A stretch of DNA of 64,000 bases, taken from the NCBI GenBank assembly GCA_014240375.1, contig JAAZXB010000003.1, positions 130,566 through 194,565 on the forward strand, written 5' to 3'. The stretch's first letter is position 1. The number at the start of each line of letters is the position of its first letter. The DNA is from Planctomycetota bacterium (GTDB lineage: Bacteria; Planctomycetota; UBA8108; UBA1146). Shown here in pieces: positions 1 to 9,500 of the stretch. The notes under the pieces were generated by a model. It saw only the letters and a program-made list of their open reading frames with translations. It did not search any database and had not been told where the DNA came from. The translations under genes and the position numbers were made by a program.

Positions 1-1005
1 GGACGGGATCAGTTCCACACCAGTGGGTGGAGTCCATTCGACACCCCTGAGTCGAGCAGCAGTCGCCTCGAATGCACAGCGAACTGCCAGAAGCAGGGCA
101 CCCAATTGGTTGTTATCCTCGACGATCCAAATAAACACCGGATGTACAAAACCTCCCATCAGCAGATACAGAGGAGGGTCGTGGACCGAAAGTGTCTGGA
201 GAGTTTCACGAGACGGATCGAGGGATAGAGGAATCTGGTTATCGAGATACCACCGAAGCTCCAGGGAACTGGTGAGGAGGGACGCCGATTGCCACTCTTC
301 CAGTTCCATCGCCATCAGGGCCTCGATCTGAAGTACTGTGGTGATTCCATCCTCGGGCGAAGATACCTGAGCGAGGATCGCTGCACCATTCTCGAGAAAA
401 TCTGGATCATCACTCTCGATCAAATCCAGCCCTCGCTCCAGCAAAGATTTCAACAGTGTAAGCCGTAATTTTTCATCATAGATGAACCCGCCAGCAGTGA
501 GTGATTCTGCCAGTTCGACTCCGATCAGCCAACGCTCCTGCTGCTCTTTCATCACGGTGCCTGTCTCCGTACCTGTCGATTCCCCCTGCGACTGGCAACA
601 TGCGACGATGATGGGTCGAATCCGCGAAAAATTGACCTGACGCAAAACCCCTGAATCGAAGAACTCGGGCACCTGCACTCCCGGAGCATTTCGAAGAATA
701 GCGCGTAACTGATGCAATTGAGTCGTGGTGATGGAGAAGGCATCTTCATTCACCTGGTCCTGGATAAACTGAACGCTGCTGAGAAATCCAGCATCATGTA
801 ATCCGAAGAGTCGAGGATCTCGTTGCTCGATCGATTTCGCCCACAGTTCCGCAGCAGAACTCGCACCGACTTGCTGTCGATAGTCTTCAATCCTCCTCTG
901 ATTCGCGACGGACACCGCATTCAGATAGAGAAGAGTACCGATGGCAATGAGAATCAACACTGCTGCGAAGGCCACGCTATTTCGAACCCAACTCTTGTGG
1001 AACAT
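1..1005 (-). CDS. Membrane-anchored protein of unknown function, tandem copy A (partial, 3' end off the window)
   Basis: I do not recognise the family. The frame is open from ATG at 1005 to the window edge (335 codons, no stop), so the gene is truncated by the window, not broken. Residues 11-29 form one hydrophobic helix (AFAAVLILIAIGTLLYLNA), so the protein is probably a single-pass membrane protein with its body outside the cytoplasm. The rest is largely helical with no motif I know. It is a close paralogue of the gene at 1172-2245, with roughly three quarters to four fifths of residues identical by eye and one extra codon. The two share their start region and some 40 bp upstream. It lies 166 bp downstream of that copy on the same strand. 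Confidence 0.8.
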   Translation of the reverse strand, partial: MFHKSWVRNSVAFAAVLILIAIGTLLYLNAVSVANQRRIEDYRQQVGASSAAELWAKSIEQRDPRLFGLHDAGFLSSVQFIQDQVNEDAFSITTTQLHQLRAILRNAPGVQVPEFFDSGVLRQVNFSRIRPIIVACCQSQGESTGTETGTVMKEQQERWLIGVELAESLTAGGFIYDEKLRLTLLKSLLERGLDLIESDDPDFLENGAAILAQVSSPEDGITTVLQIEALMAMELEEWQSASLLTSSLELRWYLDNQIPLSLDPSRETLQTLSVHDPPLYLLMGGFVHPVFIWIVEDNNQLGALLLAVRCAFEATAARLRGVEWTPPTGVELIPS

Positions 1006-1171
1006 GACGAGGCTTCTCTCTCGGTACCGAGTCATGGCTACGACCCATGACTGACTTGCATCGATGATGCAGGACTCGGCTTACGGCCCGATCACCACTT
1101 CAATCTAGCGATGGCGATCCACACATCTCGTGCTCTCTTCCCATCGCTCTCTTCATATCCCGCTCTTCATA

Positions 1172-2245
1172 TCACTTTGGCAGGTCGACGTCGGTTGCCA
1201 CTGAACTTCCGCTGACATGAATCCTGGCTGCGCCACCCGCGGCGGACGGGATCAGTTCCACACCAGTGGGTGGAGTCCATTCGACACCCCTGAGTCGAGC
1301 AGCAGTCGCCTCGAATGCACAGCGAACTGCCAGAAGCCGGGCACTCATTTGGTTGGACTTCTCGATGATGGAATCAATCTGCGGAAGTACAACACTACTC
1401 AACAGAGCGTACACGGGAGGCTCCTCGACTGAAAGCGCCTGTAGAGTTTCAGTGGTAGGATCGAGGGATAGAGGAATTTGCTGATCAAGGTACCAACGTA
1501 GATCCAGAGAACTGGTGAATGGCGATGCTTGCCACTCTTCCAGTTCCATCACTACCAGCGTCTCGATCTGAAGTGCTCTGGCGATCCCATCCTCGGGCGA
1601 AGAGATCCGGGATAGGGTCGCTGCACTATTCTCGAGAAAGACCAGATCATCACTCTCGATCAAACTCAGCCCCCTCTCCAGCAACGTCTTCAGCAGAGCG
1701 AACCGTATCAATTCATCAATGATGAACCCGCCAGCAGTGAGAGATTCTGCCAGTTCGACTCCGATCAGCCAACGCTCCTGCTGCTCTTTGGTTGCGGTTC
1801 CGGCCTCCGTACCTGTCGATTCTTCCTGCGACTGGCAACACTCCACGATCACTGATCGGAGCAGCGAGAAATTCACCAGAACCGGAGTCGAGAGATCAAC
1901 GATCTCTGGTACCTGAACTCCCTGGGAATTCCGCAGAATAGAGAGCAACTCCTGTAATTGAGTCGTGGTGATGGAGAAGGCATCTTCTTCCACCTGGTCC
2001 TGGATATACTGAACGCTGCTGAGAAATCCAGCATCATGTAATCCGAAGAGTCGAGGATCTCGTTGCTCGATCGATTTCGCCCACAGTTCCGCAGCAGAAT
2101 TCGCACCGACTTGCTGTCGATAGTCTTCAATCCTCCTGTGATTTGCGACGGACACAGCATTCAGATAGAAAAGAGTACTGATGGCAATGAGAATCAACAC
2201 TGCAGCGAAGGCCACGCTATTTCGAACCCAACTCTTGTGGAACAT
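1172..2245 (-). CDS. Membrane-anchored protein of unknown function, tandem copy B
   Basis: Complete 357-residue paralogue of the truncated gene at 1-1005. The N-terminal helix (residues 11-29, AFAAVLILIAISTLFYLNA) should anchor it in the inner membrane. Residues 30-357 are mainly amphipathic helices with two adjacent cysteines near residue 136 (VECCQ), also present in copy A. No catalytic motif is visible. The C-terminus (GGAARIHVSGSSVATDV) lies beyond the part of copy A that can be seen. ATG at 2245 is matched by the same start context in copy A. The function is unknown; a paralogue-specific role or simple dosage are both possible. Confidence 0.8.
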   Translation of the reverse strand: MFHKSWVRNSVAFAAVLILIAISTLFYLNAVSVANHRRIEDYRQQVGANSAAELWAKSIEQRDPRLFGLHDAGFLSSVQYIQDQVEEDAFSITTTQLQELLSILRNSQGVQVPEIVDLSTPVLVNFSLLRSVIVECCQSQEESTGTEAGTATKEQQERWLIGVELAESLTAGGFIIDELIRFALLKTLLERGLSLIESDDLVFLENSAATLSRISSPEDGIARALQIETLVVMELEEWQASPFTSSLDLRWYLDQQIPLSLDPTTETLQALSVEEPPVYALLSSVVLPQIDSIIEKSNQMSARLLAVRCAFEATAARLRGVEWTPPTGVELIPSAAGGAARIHVSGSSVATDVDLPK

Positions 2246-2300
2246 GACGGGGCTTCTCTCTCAGTACCGAGTCATGGCTACGGACTCAGACTGACGGTGA

Positions 2301-2324
2301 GGAAAAAGGAGTGGGATCCCCCAC
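2301..2324 (-). terminator. Possible terminator after the zinc-ribbon gene
   Basis: Read on the minus strand, a 5-bp stem (GTGGG/CCCAC) with a GGAT loop is followed after a few bases by TTTTT. It lies downstream of the gene at 2443-3156. The stem is short, so this is a weak call. Confidence 0.4.
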
Positions 2325-2354
2325 CACCGCGATCGGGAGCCATCTGTCAGTTCC

Positions 2355-2393
2355 CTGATACTGCTCTCTAATACTGTTCTCTGATACTGTTCG
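2355..2393. repeat. Degenerate 13-bp tandem repeat, three units
   Basis: Three consecutive 13-mers resembling ctgatactgytct (2355-2367, 2368-2380, 2381-2393) differ at a few positions. They lie between the zinc-ribbon gene and tandem copy B. They belong to a set of similar-length intergenic arrays in this window. Confidence 0.75.
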
Positions 2394-2442
2394 ATTCGGA
2401 AATCAACCACCCACAAACCCAAGTCGTGGGGCCGACACCGTT

Positions 2443-3156
2443 TCACCCAAGAAAACGAGAGCAGGAGGGACAATTGACCACCGAGATTCCTGCTTGCACC
2501 TTTTCCCCCACCTGAGAACTGACACTCAAGTGGCAGCCTCCGCAGGCGTTTCCATCGAGTGAAACCACCACGGTCGCTCCCAGCGATGGAAATAGACGGT
2601 CGAAAGTTTCCAACAACTCATCATCCGCGACCTCGCGAGCATGCTCCAGAGGTTTCTGTAGCGACTCGACTTCATTGCGATAGTCCTTGGTGTTCTCGGT
2701 GACTTCGGCTCGAATCTCCTCCAGTTGCTCTTCTGTATCTGCGATGTGTTTGTTGAGATCCAATTCCTGGCTGCGCAGTTCTTCAATCTTCTCCATCACC
2801 AGGATCAGGCTCTCTTCGATCGCCGCCTTTTCTTCCTCGAACCGAGCCAATTGTTCTTTCAGGCCGGTGAACTCTGTCGCTTGGGTTGCCTGATCCAACT
2901 GTTTACGATTCTTTTCGATCTTCGCTTCGGCCTCTTTGGAATCCAGTTCGAGTTTCCTGGCGATGGATTGTCCCTGGCCAAGACGAGCCTCGATCGGTGC
3001 CATCTGGTCACGGAGCAACTGATAATCGGCGAGTGCGATCTCCAACTTCTTCTCATGCTTGGCGATCTCTGATTGATAGAGCGAAATCTTGCTAGAAATC
3101 CGTTGGACTTCTCTGAGACGATCCAGCGATTCCAAGTCCACCTCCTCTTCTCGCAA
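2443..3156 (-). CDS. Coiled-coil protein with C-terminal zinc ribbon (DUF164 / zf-RING_7 type)
   Basis: Residues about 10-180 form a long charged coiled coil. The C-terminus carries two Cys pairs, CGGC (near residue 207) and CPSC (near residue 230), spaced as in the C4 zinc ribbons of the DUF164 family. Those proteins are cytoplasmic and are thought to bind nucleic acid or act as adaptors; the exact role is unsettled. The start is ambiguous: TTG at 3156 gives 237 residues, but GTG at 3141 and TTG at 3135 sit beside a GAGGAGG Shine-Dalgarno and may be used instead. It lies downstream of rpoD but behind that gene's terminator, so it probably has its own promoter. Confidence 0.8.
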   Translation of the reverse strand: MREEEVDLESLDRLREVQRISSKISLYQSEIAKHEKKLEIALADYQLLRDQMAPIEARLGQGQSIARKLELDSKEAEAKIEKNRKQLDQATQATEFTGLKEQLARFEEEKAAIEESLILVMEKIEELRSQELDLNKHIADTEEQLEEIRAEVTENTKDYRNEVESLQKPLEHAREVADDELLETFDRLFPSLGATVVVSLDGNACGGCHLSVSSQVGEKVQAGISVVNCPSCSRFLG

Positions 3157-3210
3157 GATACCCGTTCCTGCGAGATGAGGATCTTAGCCGGAAGAAGAAT
3201 CTTCTTCCAC

Positions 3211-3250
3211 AAAAGAGGGCCTCGAATCGGCATTCCCGACTCGAAGCCCT
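3211..3250 (-). terminator. Rho-independent terminator of rpoD
   Basis: On the minus strand an agggc-tcga-tcgg arm pairs with its complement across 3216-3250, with two small mismatches and a short loop, and is followed by CTTTT (3211-3215). It begins 35 bp past the rpoD stop, which fits the end of the dnaG-rpoD operon. Confidence 0.75.
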
Positions 3251-3285
3251 GTGATCACCCGAACTGGTCATGCTGACGATCAGAA

Positions 3286-5232
3286 TTACTCGTCGAGGAA
3301 TCCCTCCAGATGGCGAGAACGAATCGGATGCTGCAACTTCTTGACGGCTTTGGCCTCGATCTGACGTACTCGTTCCCGGGTCACCTTGAAGATCTTCCCC
3401 ACCTCTTCGAGGGTATAGGTATAACCATCCTCAAGGCCATAGCGGAGTTTTATGATTTCACGCTCCCGGTAGGTCAGGGTTTTCAGGACATCTTTGAGGC
3501 GATCCTTGAGCATCTCGTGAGTCGCGACATGGATCGGTGATTCCACCGATTGATCCTCGATGAAGTCTCCGAAAAATCCATCGTCGGAATCCCCGATGGG
3601 TCGATCCAGAGAAATCGGATGCTTGGAAATCTTGAGGACTTTCCTCACCTCTTCTTCTGGAATTTCCAACTCGATGGAAATCTCCTTCATACTTGGATCG
3701 TAACCCAGTTTTTGCATCAGCTTCTTGGTTGCATTTCGAACCTTGCTCATCGTTTCGATCATATGTACAGGAATCCTGATGGTTCGTGCCTGGTCAGCGA
3801 TGGAGCGAGTAATCGCCTGACGGATCCACCACGTGGCGTAGGTCGAGAACTTGTATCCGCGACGGTACTCATACTTCTCGACCGCCTTCATCAGGCCTGT
3901 ATTCCCCTCTTGAATCAAATCGAGAAAGGAGAGCCCTCGGTTTCGGTATCTCTTGGCGATCGACACCACCAGTCGAAGATTTCCAGCGGATAGTTTTCGT
4001 TTGGCCACTTCGTATCGATTGAAGTACTTGTTCATGCCAAACACACGCTCAGCAAATGGGGTGGAACTCTCCATCGTGCACTTTTCAATATCGACGATGT
4101 TGGCAAGTTCCAGTTCGACCAGGTCCTTGTCGGTAACTCTTCGCCCAGACCGCTTGTTGACGATTTCAATTCTTCGCTTCGATTGAATCACCTTGTGGCG
4201 CTGACTGCGCATCTCGTCGCGAAGGTTGTCGAGGATCTCCCTTTTGAAAACCAATTCTCCCAGGAGCAGGCCAATCTTGATCGCCTTGGCAAAGACTTTC
4301 TCGGCCAGTTTCTGCTTGTATCGATCGGATAGCTTTTTCGACTCGAGCTTTTTCTTGTCGATCAAGTTGAGCTGGTAGAGCCGCTCGATGGTGGCCAGGT
4401 TCTGGCTCATTCGCTGAATCATATCTTCGCGGCTGGGTTCACCGGCGGAGGGTGTCAGTTTGACGACCTTGTCGATGGACTGGTCACCACATAGGACTTC
4501 CTGACACAAGCGGATCATTTCCTTCTGGCAAAATCCGGATGAGTAGATCGATGTCCGATATCGATCCCTGCAAGTCTCGATGGTTTTCGCCAGTAGTAAT
4601 TCCTCTGCACGAGTCAGCAGTGGAATCTCTCCCATCTGAGTCAGGTACATCCGTACTGGATCATCGATCTTTTCACCGGTGAAATCGGCATCATCGGGAA
4701 GAGCATCGATCTTCACCGGATCATCCGTGACCTCGATGTCGAGTTTGTCGAGGAGGTCGTACACTCGATCAATTCTCTCCGGAGTATTGCATTCCTCCGG
4801 GAAGCAATTGTTGAACTGCTCAAAGGTGACATGACCCTGGGCCGAACCGAATTCGATGAGGCGAGCAAGCCCCTCCTCCATCGTGCGTTTTTCCTTGGTC
4901 AGGTCGCGAGAAGCACTTCGAGCGGTGGCGATGCGAGGGATCTCCTCGACCGGATGGCGATTCTCTCCGTCATCCAATGGTTCCTGTACGACGGTCGGTC
5001 CTTCAGAGATTCCCAGGGTCGGAAGGTCTCCTTCGGTTTCCTCTGATTCCTCTTCCTCCTCATCGCCATCGGCGATGCTGATTTCGATTTCTTCATCCCC
5101 TTGAAATGCAGGACTTTCTGTTTCCGTCTTGGAGTACATTTCGGATGTAAGATCGCCATCATCCAGTTGTTCCTGGTATGAGTTCATATCTTCCTCTTCG
5201 TTACTAATTTCGTACATGGAGACTGGACTCAA
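3286..5232 (-). CDS. rpoD: RNA polymerase primary sigma factor (sigma-70/RpoD)
   Basis: This is the housekeeping sigma factor. Residues 1-100 are an acidic low-complexity leader. Region 1.1-like sequence follows, then region 1.2 ([17 protein letters not shown]), a non-conserved region of about 200 residues, region 2 with the -10 melting helices ([20 protein letters not shown], then [15 protein letters not shown]), region 3 and a region 4 helix-turn-helix ending [17 protein letters not shown]. At 648 residues it is of normal RpoD size. TTG at 5232 is preferred: it overlaps the dnaG stop (TTGA) and has AGGAGG six bases upstream. ATG at 5217 has no ribosome site; ATG at 5187 has a GAGG. The overlap suggests translational coupling to dnaG, as in the classic macromolecular synthesis operon, but rpsU is not seen. 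Confidence 0.97.
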   Translation of the reverse strand: MSPVSMYEISNEEEDMNSYQEQLDDGDLTSEMYSKTETESPAFQGDEEIEISIADGDEEEEESEETEGDLPTLGISEGPTVVQEPLDDGENRHPVEEIPRIATARSASRDLTKEKRTMEEGLARLIEFGSAQGHVTFEQFNNCFPEECNTPERIDRVYDLLDKLDIEVTDDPVKIDALPDDADFTGEKIDDPVRMYLTQMGEIPLLTRAEELLLAKTIETCRDRYRTSIYSSGFCQKEMIRLCQEVLCGDQSIDKVVKLTPSAGEPSREDMIQRMSQNLATIERLYQLNLIDKKKLESKKLSDRYKQKLAEKVFAKAIKIGLLLGELVFKREILDNLRDEMRSQRHKVIQSKRRIEIVNKRSGRRVTDKDLVELELANIVDIEKCTMESSTPFAERVFGMNKYFNRYEVAKRKLSAGNLRLVVSIAKRYRNRGLSFLDLIQEGNTGLMKAVEKYEYRRGYKFSTYATWWIRQAITRSIADQARTIRIPVHMIETMSKVRNATKKLMQKLGYDPSMKEISIELEIPEEEVRKVLKISKHPISLDRPIGDSDDGFFGDFIEDQSVESPIHVATHEMLKDRLKDVLKTLTYREREIIKLRYGLEDGYTYTLEEVGKIFKVTRERVRQIEAKAVKKLQHPIRSRHLEGFLDE

Positions 5233-7118
5233 TCTTCCCCTCCTTCAAACTTATTGATGATTTCCCCCAAGAGCGAAAGATTATGATGAGATTCTCGATC
5301 TTGTTTCAAACTTTGTATTGTCTTGTTAATGTCTATCTTGGTCTTCAGATCCAACTTTACCTCTCCTATACGACCAATCATCCCCTTCAGGTGATCCACC
5401 ACCAGATCGATCGCCAGATTGAACTGGAGTTCAACCCGTTCATCCACCGGAGTGTATTCCTGCTCTGCAGCCACTCGCTCGAGTAGCCCGAGGAATATCG
5501 ACTTCTCCGCTTCATCCTGCAGATGAACCGGATCCGGAATCTCCTTCAATTGTTCGATCCGGATCGCCAACGATCGGAGCCAGCGATTCGACCACTGCAC
5601 CGGGGGGCGCAATCGCAGCAACAGCGCTGCTTGCTGTGGATCCCGCAAGATCGAGACGAGAATCGCCTCTTCAAGATCGGGCAGCCCCCGGGTGGGTCGC
5701 TCCAGCGGCTCCCCTACAACCTCGGTCGTGGCCACCGATGATCCCGTCCGACGGGCTCCAAGGGCCCTACGCGGACCGCGCTGTTGAAGGAGGCGGTGAT
5801 GATCCGCCAGGATCGTCAATTCGCCGAGACCGGTCACCCCACCGACGATCCGAGCGGCGCTCTCGAGTGCCACCGACTGCCCCTCGAAGGGCTCCAGAAC
5901 AACCCTGGAGACCTGCTCCAGCACCTGTTGAGCGGCGGAAGCCCCTTTTCCTGGATTCTCTACAAGGATCTGCTGGACGATGAATGCGATGGGGTCTTCT
6001 CCCTTTTCCAGTAACTGCTCGAAGTGATGCGGCCCTTGCTCCTGAAGCAGTAGTTCACAGGGATCCACTCCTTCATCGAGGATGACGACCCGTACACCCA
6101 ATCCGGTTCCCATGAATCTCTCACAAGCGCGTCGAGCGGCGGCCTGTCCCGCCTCGTCTCCATCGAGGATCAGGTCCACCGAGTGGACCAGTTTCTTCAA
6201 CAGAGCCACATGTTCGTCGGTGAAAGCGGTTCCCAGTGTGGCCACTGCAGTGGCAAACCCCGACTGGTGCGCCATCATCACATCGGTATAGCCCTCACAG
6301 AGGATCACCCGTCGCTGACGGCCGATCTCCAGCCGTCCCTCCCGCCCTCCATAGAGAACATGCTTCTTGGAGAAGACTCTCGATTCGGGCGAATTGATGT
6401 ACTTCGGAGGAGGACCACCCGATGGGTCTGGAGACGAACCCAGGTGCCGACCCCCGAATCCGATCACCCGTCCACGACGATGATCGAGAATCGGGAAAAT
6501 TACTCGATCCCGATATGCATCGTAATACCTTCCACCTTCACTCTTCTCCTTGAGCAACCCCAACTCACACGCGCGCTGACGAATCCGCATGGCATCGCTG
6601 CCCAGCAATGCCAGATCGTCATCGAGATGACTCCAGCCATCTGGCGCGAAGCCGATCCTGAATTTCTGGATCGTCTCATCGGTGAATCCTCTGCCAGCAA
6701 GGTATTCTCTGGCTGCGATACCTTTTTCAGATTGAAGTTGTCTCTGAAACCAGTTCGCAGCGCGTTCCAGAAGATCGTAATCTTGCTGGTCTTGTTCCTC
6801 TCTCCTTGGATCGCGGTGAAACTGCTGGATCTCAATTCCTGCTCGATCGGCTAGCTTTTGCTTCGCCTCAGGAAAATCGATGCCCTCGATCTTCTGGATA
6901 AAGGTGAAGACATCGCCGTGCTCTTCACAGGACCAGCAGCGGAAGGTCTGCCGTGCCGGATTCACATCCATCGACGGGTTTTGATCGGGATGAAACGGAC
7001 ACAGTCCTTTGAACACATTCCCGCGGCGAATCAGTTCGACATATTCGGGAACCACATCCTCGATGGGATTGGCGTCACGGATCCGCTCCAGCTCATCTGT
7101 AGCAGGTATCCCCGACAT
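5229..7118 (-). CDS. dnaG: DNA primase
   Basis: It synthesises RNA primers at the replication fork. The N-terminus has the CHC2 zinc finger (CPFH then CWSC), followed by the primase core and a TOPRIM domain with the acidic motif [17 protein letters not shown]. The C-terminal part should bind the DnaB helicase. ATG at 7118 ([15 protein letters not shown]) is chosen over ATG at 7145 because GGAGAGG lies about eight bases upstream of 7118, inside the longer alternative. This gives 629 residues, a usual length. rpoD overlaps its stop by 3 nt. A non-coding leader of about 320 bp with a 13-bp repeat array lies upstream. Confidence 0.96.
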   Translation of the reverse strand: MSGIPATDELERIRDANPIEDVVPEYVELIRRGNVFKGLCPFHPDQNPSMDVNPARQTFRCWSCEEHGDVFTFIQKIEGIDFPEAKQKLADRAGIEIQQFHRDPRREEQDQQDYDLLERAANWFQRQLQSEKGIAAREYLAGRGFTDETIQKFRIGFAPDGWSHLDDDLALLGSDAMRIRQRACELGLLKEKSEGGRYYDAYRDRVIFPILDHRRGRVIGFGGRHLGSSPDPSGGPPPKYINSPESRVFSKKHVLYGGREGRLEIGRQRRVILCEGYTDVMMAHQSGFATAVATLGTAFTDEHVALLKKLVHSVDLILDGDEAGQAAARRACERFMGTGLGVRVVILDEGVDPCELLLQEQGPHHFEQLLEKGEDPIAFIVQQILVENPGKGASAAQQVLEQVSRVVLEPFEGQSVALESAARIVGGVTGLGELTILADHHRLLQQRGPRRALGARRTGSSVATTEVVGEPLERPTRGLPDLEEAILVSILRDPQQAALLLRLRPPVQWSNRWLRSLAIRIEQLKEIPDPVHLQDEAEKSIFLGLLERVAAEQEYTPVDERVELQFNLAIDLVVDHLKGMIGRIGEVKLDLKTKIDINKTIQSLKQDRESHHNLSLLGEIINKFEGGED

Positions 7119-7439
7119 GCCGATTCCTCTCCTCTGATCACACAACTACCCACTGGCCAACACACGATTCCAGCACTCGATTGCAACACTCGATTGCAAC
7201 ACTCGATTGCAACACTCTTCGGCTCGGGCTCGCATGGAGGCCACTGCGATGATCGGTCCACCGACCCTCATACGGGAAGGAAAACGGATCTCCGTAAAAA
7301 CTTATGGAAGAAATTAGATTGCTGCCGTCTATGGCGTCGCCAGTGACTCGGGAGATACCCTGAAAAGGGCACCCGGACTGTGCGAAGGACCCATGGTACT
7401 CCTCCTCCTGGGCTGACGCTACCATTCACAAGATCCCTG
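7119..7439. other. Gap between rsmA and dnaG
   Basis: About 320 bp with no convincing gene. It holds the 13-bp repeat array at 7174-7217 and, on the minus strand, a 21-codon reading frame (7329-7394, MGPSHSPG...) whose ATG follows a strong AGGAGGAGGAG. A 95-codon frame at 7138-7425 overlaps the dnaG ribosome site and looks accidental. No clear sigma-70 promoter or terminator could be assigned. Confidence 0.5.
7174..7217. repeat. 13-bp tandem repeat, 3.4 units, upstream of dnaG
   Basis: Perfect units of cactcgattgcaa occupy 7174-7186, 7187-7199 and 7200-7212, followed by cactc. The array lies 56-100 bp upstream of the chosen dnaG start, within its likely 5' leader or promoter region. Confidence 0.92.
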
Positions 7440-8309
7440 TCAGACCGATTCTGAATCGAATCGAAGAGCCAGGGAAGCCCACTGCTTCGGCGTCATCTGG
7501 TCGGGTCGGATCGAAGTCTCAACCCCTTCTTGATGCCACCAGGGATCCTCGGGTGAAAGTTGCTGCCGGAGGATTTTTCCCAGCGTCTTGCGGCGAAACT
7601 GGAAGCAGTGGCGAACCAGTTTGACCAGACCTGCCGGTAGTGGCGCCCGATCGCAGTCTCGGGTCCAGGTGAAGAAACTGGATTCCACTCTGGGGGCAGG
7701 AACGAAGGCGGCCGCAGGGACTGACCTGGAGATCTTGCCGCTCCCCGTCAGCGCCAGTAGCACCGAGGTGGTGCCGAATTCTCGGGTTCCGGCGGACGCC
7801 ACCCAGCGCTGAGCCATCTCCCGTTGGACCAGCACTCCAATACTCTGGAGGTCTTCTCTCTCGGCAACCAGCATCGCCACCAGTGGACCGGCAATCGAAT
7901 AGGGCAGGTTTGCCACCAGGTGAAAGCCCCTGCGCTGCCCCTCCGAGGGGTCCAGATCGGCCAGCACTCTGCTCGAGAGCCGATTCTTGGTTTCCAGCAC
8001 GTCCCCTTCGATCAACCGGAATTGTGGCGGATCAAATCGCTCGCGCAGGTACTTGCACAGTAACGGGTCGATCTCGACCGAGGTGACCTGGCATTCCAGA
8101 TCGAGCAGCACCCGGGTCAGGGTCCCTGCACCCGGCCCCACTTCCAGCACTCGATCTCCCGCCTCGATTCCAGAATCGCGAACCAGGGCTTCGAGCAGGT
8201 TGGAGTCGAACAGGAAATTTTGACCTCTTTTTTCCTGAAAACGAAAGCCGAGAGCTCGAAGATCTTCAAGAACTCTTTGACGAGAAAAGAGAGACGGAGA
8301 ATCAGTCAT
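7440..8309 (-). CDS. rsmA: 16S rRNA (adenine1518-N6/adenine1519-N6)-dimethyltransferase
   Basis: RsmA (KsgA) dimethylates two adjacent adenines near the 3' end of 16S rRNA during late small-subunit assembly, using S-adenosylmethionine. Visible motifs are KRGQNFL near the N-terminus, the SAM-binding VLEVGPGAGTLT, the acidic SVEID, and the catalytic NLPY. About 289 residues is normal. The start is ATG at 8309 or the adjacent GTG at 8312. Both lie in the loop of a 19-bp perfect hairpin whose upstream arm also covers the GGAG ribosome site, so initiation may be controlled by folding. It lies downstream of the OmpA-like gene on the same strand. Confidence 0.95.
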   Translation of the reverse strand: MTDSPSLFSRQRVLEDLRALGFRFQEKRGQNFLFDSNLLEALVRDSGIEAGDRVLEVGPGAGTLTRVLLDLECQVTSVEIDPLLCKYLRERFDPPQFRLIEGDVLETKNRLSSRVLADLDPSEGQRRGFHLVANLPYSIAGPLVAMLVAEREDLQSIGVLVQREMAQRWVASAGTREFGTTSVLLALTGSGKISRSVPAAAFVPAPRVESSFFTWTRDCDRAPLPAGLVKLVRHCFQFRRKTLGKILRQQLSPEDPWWHQEGVETSIRPDQMTPKQWASLALRFDSESV

Positions 8310-8329
8310 CACTGATTCTCCGTCTCTCT
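8288..8329 (-). promoter_or_regulatory. 19-bp perfect hairpin enclosing the rsmA start codon
   Basis: Arms 8288-8306 and 8311-8329 are perfect complements (AGAGAGACGGAGAATCAGT with its reverse complement) around a four-base loop. In the minus-strand transcript the ribosome site GGAG is in the first arm, the start codon in the loop, and the second arm is followed by TTTTCTCG. It could end the upstream lipoprotein transcript, block rsmA translation, or both. The structure is seen; the function is inferred. Confidence 0.75.
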
Positions 8330-8380
8330 GGCATCTGACCGGTTTTATTTCTCAAGTTCATTCGACGGGCCGCAATGGCA

Positions 8381-9148
8381 TCACTTCCCAGCGGACCCGA
8401 TGCGAATCTCTACCCTACGGCATTGAGAACGACCCGACTCTGTATCGGGATCCACCCCGGGAACTGGCTTGGCCCAACCATTCGAGGTCAGACTGATCCG
8501 TGACCTGTCGACTCCTTGATTGACAAACTCCTGGAACACTACATGAGCCCGCTTCGCTCCCAGCTCCCAGTTATCCGCATTCTTGGATTTCTGGATCGGT
8601 GTGTTGTCCGTATGCCCATCTATGAAGATGTCTCGACCTGGATAATCTCGCTGGATCATGTTGATCAGTTCCCCGATCAACACCTTGCCCTTCTTCGCCA
8701 GGACGCTACGTCCCTTGGCAAATAGCAACTCGTTGTTGAGCATCAACCCACCGGTCTCCGGATTGGTTCTCACCTGGGGAGAAAACTGTTCCGTCGAGAT
8801 GATCACCTTCGGGACATCCGTAAGGCTCTGGGATAAGGCGGAATTGGATTGCTGGAGCACGTCTCGTTCTTGCATGACACCCGCAAGTTCGACCTGGAGC
8901 GATTCGATGCGAGCACTGGCTCGTTGCAACTGTGCATCCCCCTCGTAGCCCGTCAGTTGCGAATCCTTCAGTCGCTTTTCCATGTCGGTGTTGACACGGT
9001 TGACTCGCTTCAATCGCGTCGCTACGTCTTCGTACTTGACGTAGGGAACGCAGGAACTGAATAATATTGGCACCAGCAAGAGCAGCAGGAGCCGCGTCCA
9101 ACCGCTACGCTTCTGCTCCAGATGGTGAATCAAAGGAAGGCTAATCAT
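8381..9148 (-). CDS. OmpA/MotB-family peptidoglycan-associated lipoprotein
   Basis: The N-terminus (residues 1-33) is a lipoprotein signal: basic residues, LLLLLLVPILFSSC, with Cys33 the probable lipidation site. A coiled coil follows (about 50-110). The C-terminal half is an OmpA-like domain with the peptidoglycan-binding signature DIFIDGHTDNTPI, the asparagine-rich stretch and RRVEIRI. Such proteins tether the outer membrane or a motor/secretion complex to the cell wall. ATG at 9148 is chosen because it starts the signal peptide and has AAGGAT upstream; the longer frame to 9340 adds 64 residues without a signal. The rsmA hairpin lies about 50 bp past the stop. Confidence 0.88.
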   Translation of the reverse strand: MISLPLIHHLEQKRSGWTRLLLLLLVPILFSSCVPYVKYEDVATRLKRVNRVNTDMEKRLKDSQLTGYEGDAQLQRASARIESLQVELAGVMQERDVLQQSNSALSQSLTDVPKVIISTEQFSPQVRTNPETGGLMLNNELLFAKGRSVLAKKGKVLIGELINMIQRDYPGRDIFIDGHTDNTPIQKSKNADNWELGAKRAHVVFQEFVNQGVDRSRISLTSNGWAKPVPGVDPDTESGRSQCRRVEIRIGSAGK

Positions 9149-9494
9149 GGTGTGGAGATCCTTTCCGGAGCCCACCGGGGCCAGGCTCCACTCGGTCGCA
9201 GCGCCCCCGGATGCGCACAGTGTGCCACGGAGATGAGCTGGACGATAGTCATGGATCCAGTCCGATTTGGCTCGGTTTATGGGTCGCGTGGATCGTCGAT
9301 CTGGCCCACGACTCTGGCCTCCCTCTGCTCCTCGCTCCATCCATCGCTGTAAAACAAGCCCGGCTCCGGCAACCGAGAGTCACCGGAGCCGGGCTCCTGT
9401 TCAACGATAGGATTCAACCTGTGCTCAGGTTTGGCGCATCAACCTTGGCGCATCAAATTTGGCGCATCAAATTTGGCGTATCAAACTTGGCGTA
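9149..9494. other. Gap between the HTH membrane gene and the OmpA-like gene
   Basis: About 345 bp. It holds the HTH gene's terminator (9352-9398) and most of the 14-bp repeat array (9431-9500). The remainder (9149-9351) shows no gene, tRNA or clear promoter and should carry the OmpA-like gene's promoter. Confidence 0.6.
9352..9398 (-). terminator. Rho-independent terminator of the HTH membrane gene
   Basis: A perfect 12-bp GC-rich stem (GCCCGGCTCCGG at 9358-9369 with 9383-9394) and a 13-nt loop are followed on the minus strand by TTGTTTT. It lies about 100 bp past the stop at 9495, beyond the 14-bp repeat array. Confidence 0.85.
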
Positions 9495-9500
9495 TCAAAA
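9431..9500. repeat. 14-bp tandem repeat, five units, spanning a stop codon
   Basis: Five contiguous 14-mers, ttggcgcatcaaat and close variants (9431, 9445, 9459, 9473, 9487), differ only in one core base and the last two bases. The final unit contains the stop codon of the HTH membrane gene, so array expansion is tolerated immediately after that protein's end. Confidence 0.95.

Noticed and set aside
7138-7425. 95-codon minus-strand frame upstream of dnaG
   Set aside because: It runs through the repeat array and the dnaG ribosome site, has no recognisable domain, and its repeated residues come from the minisatellite.
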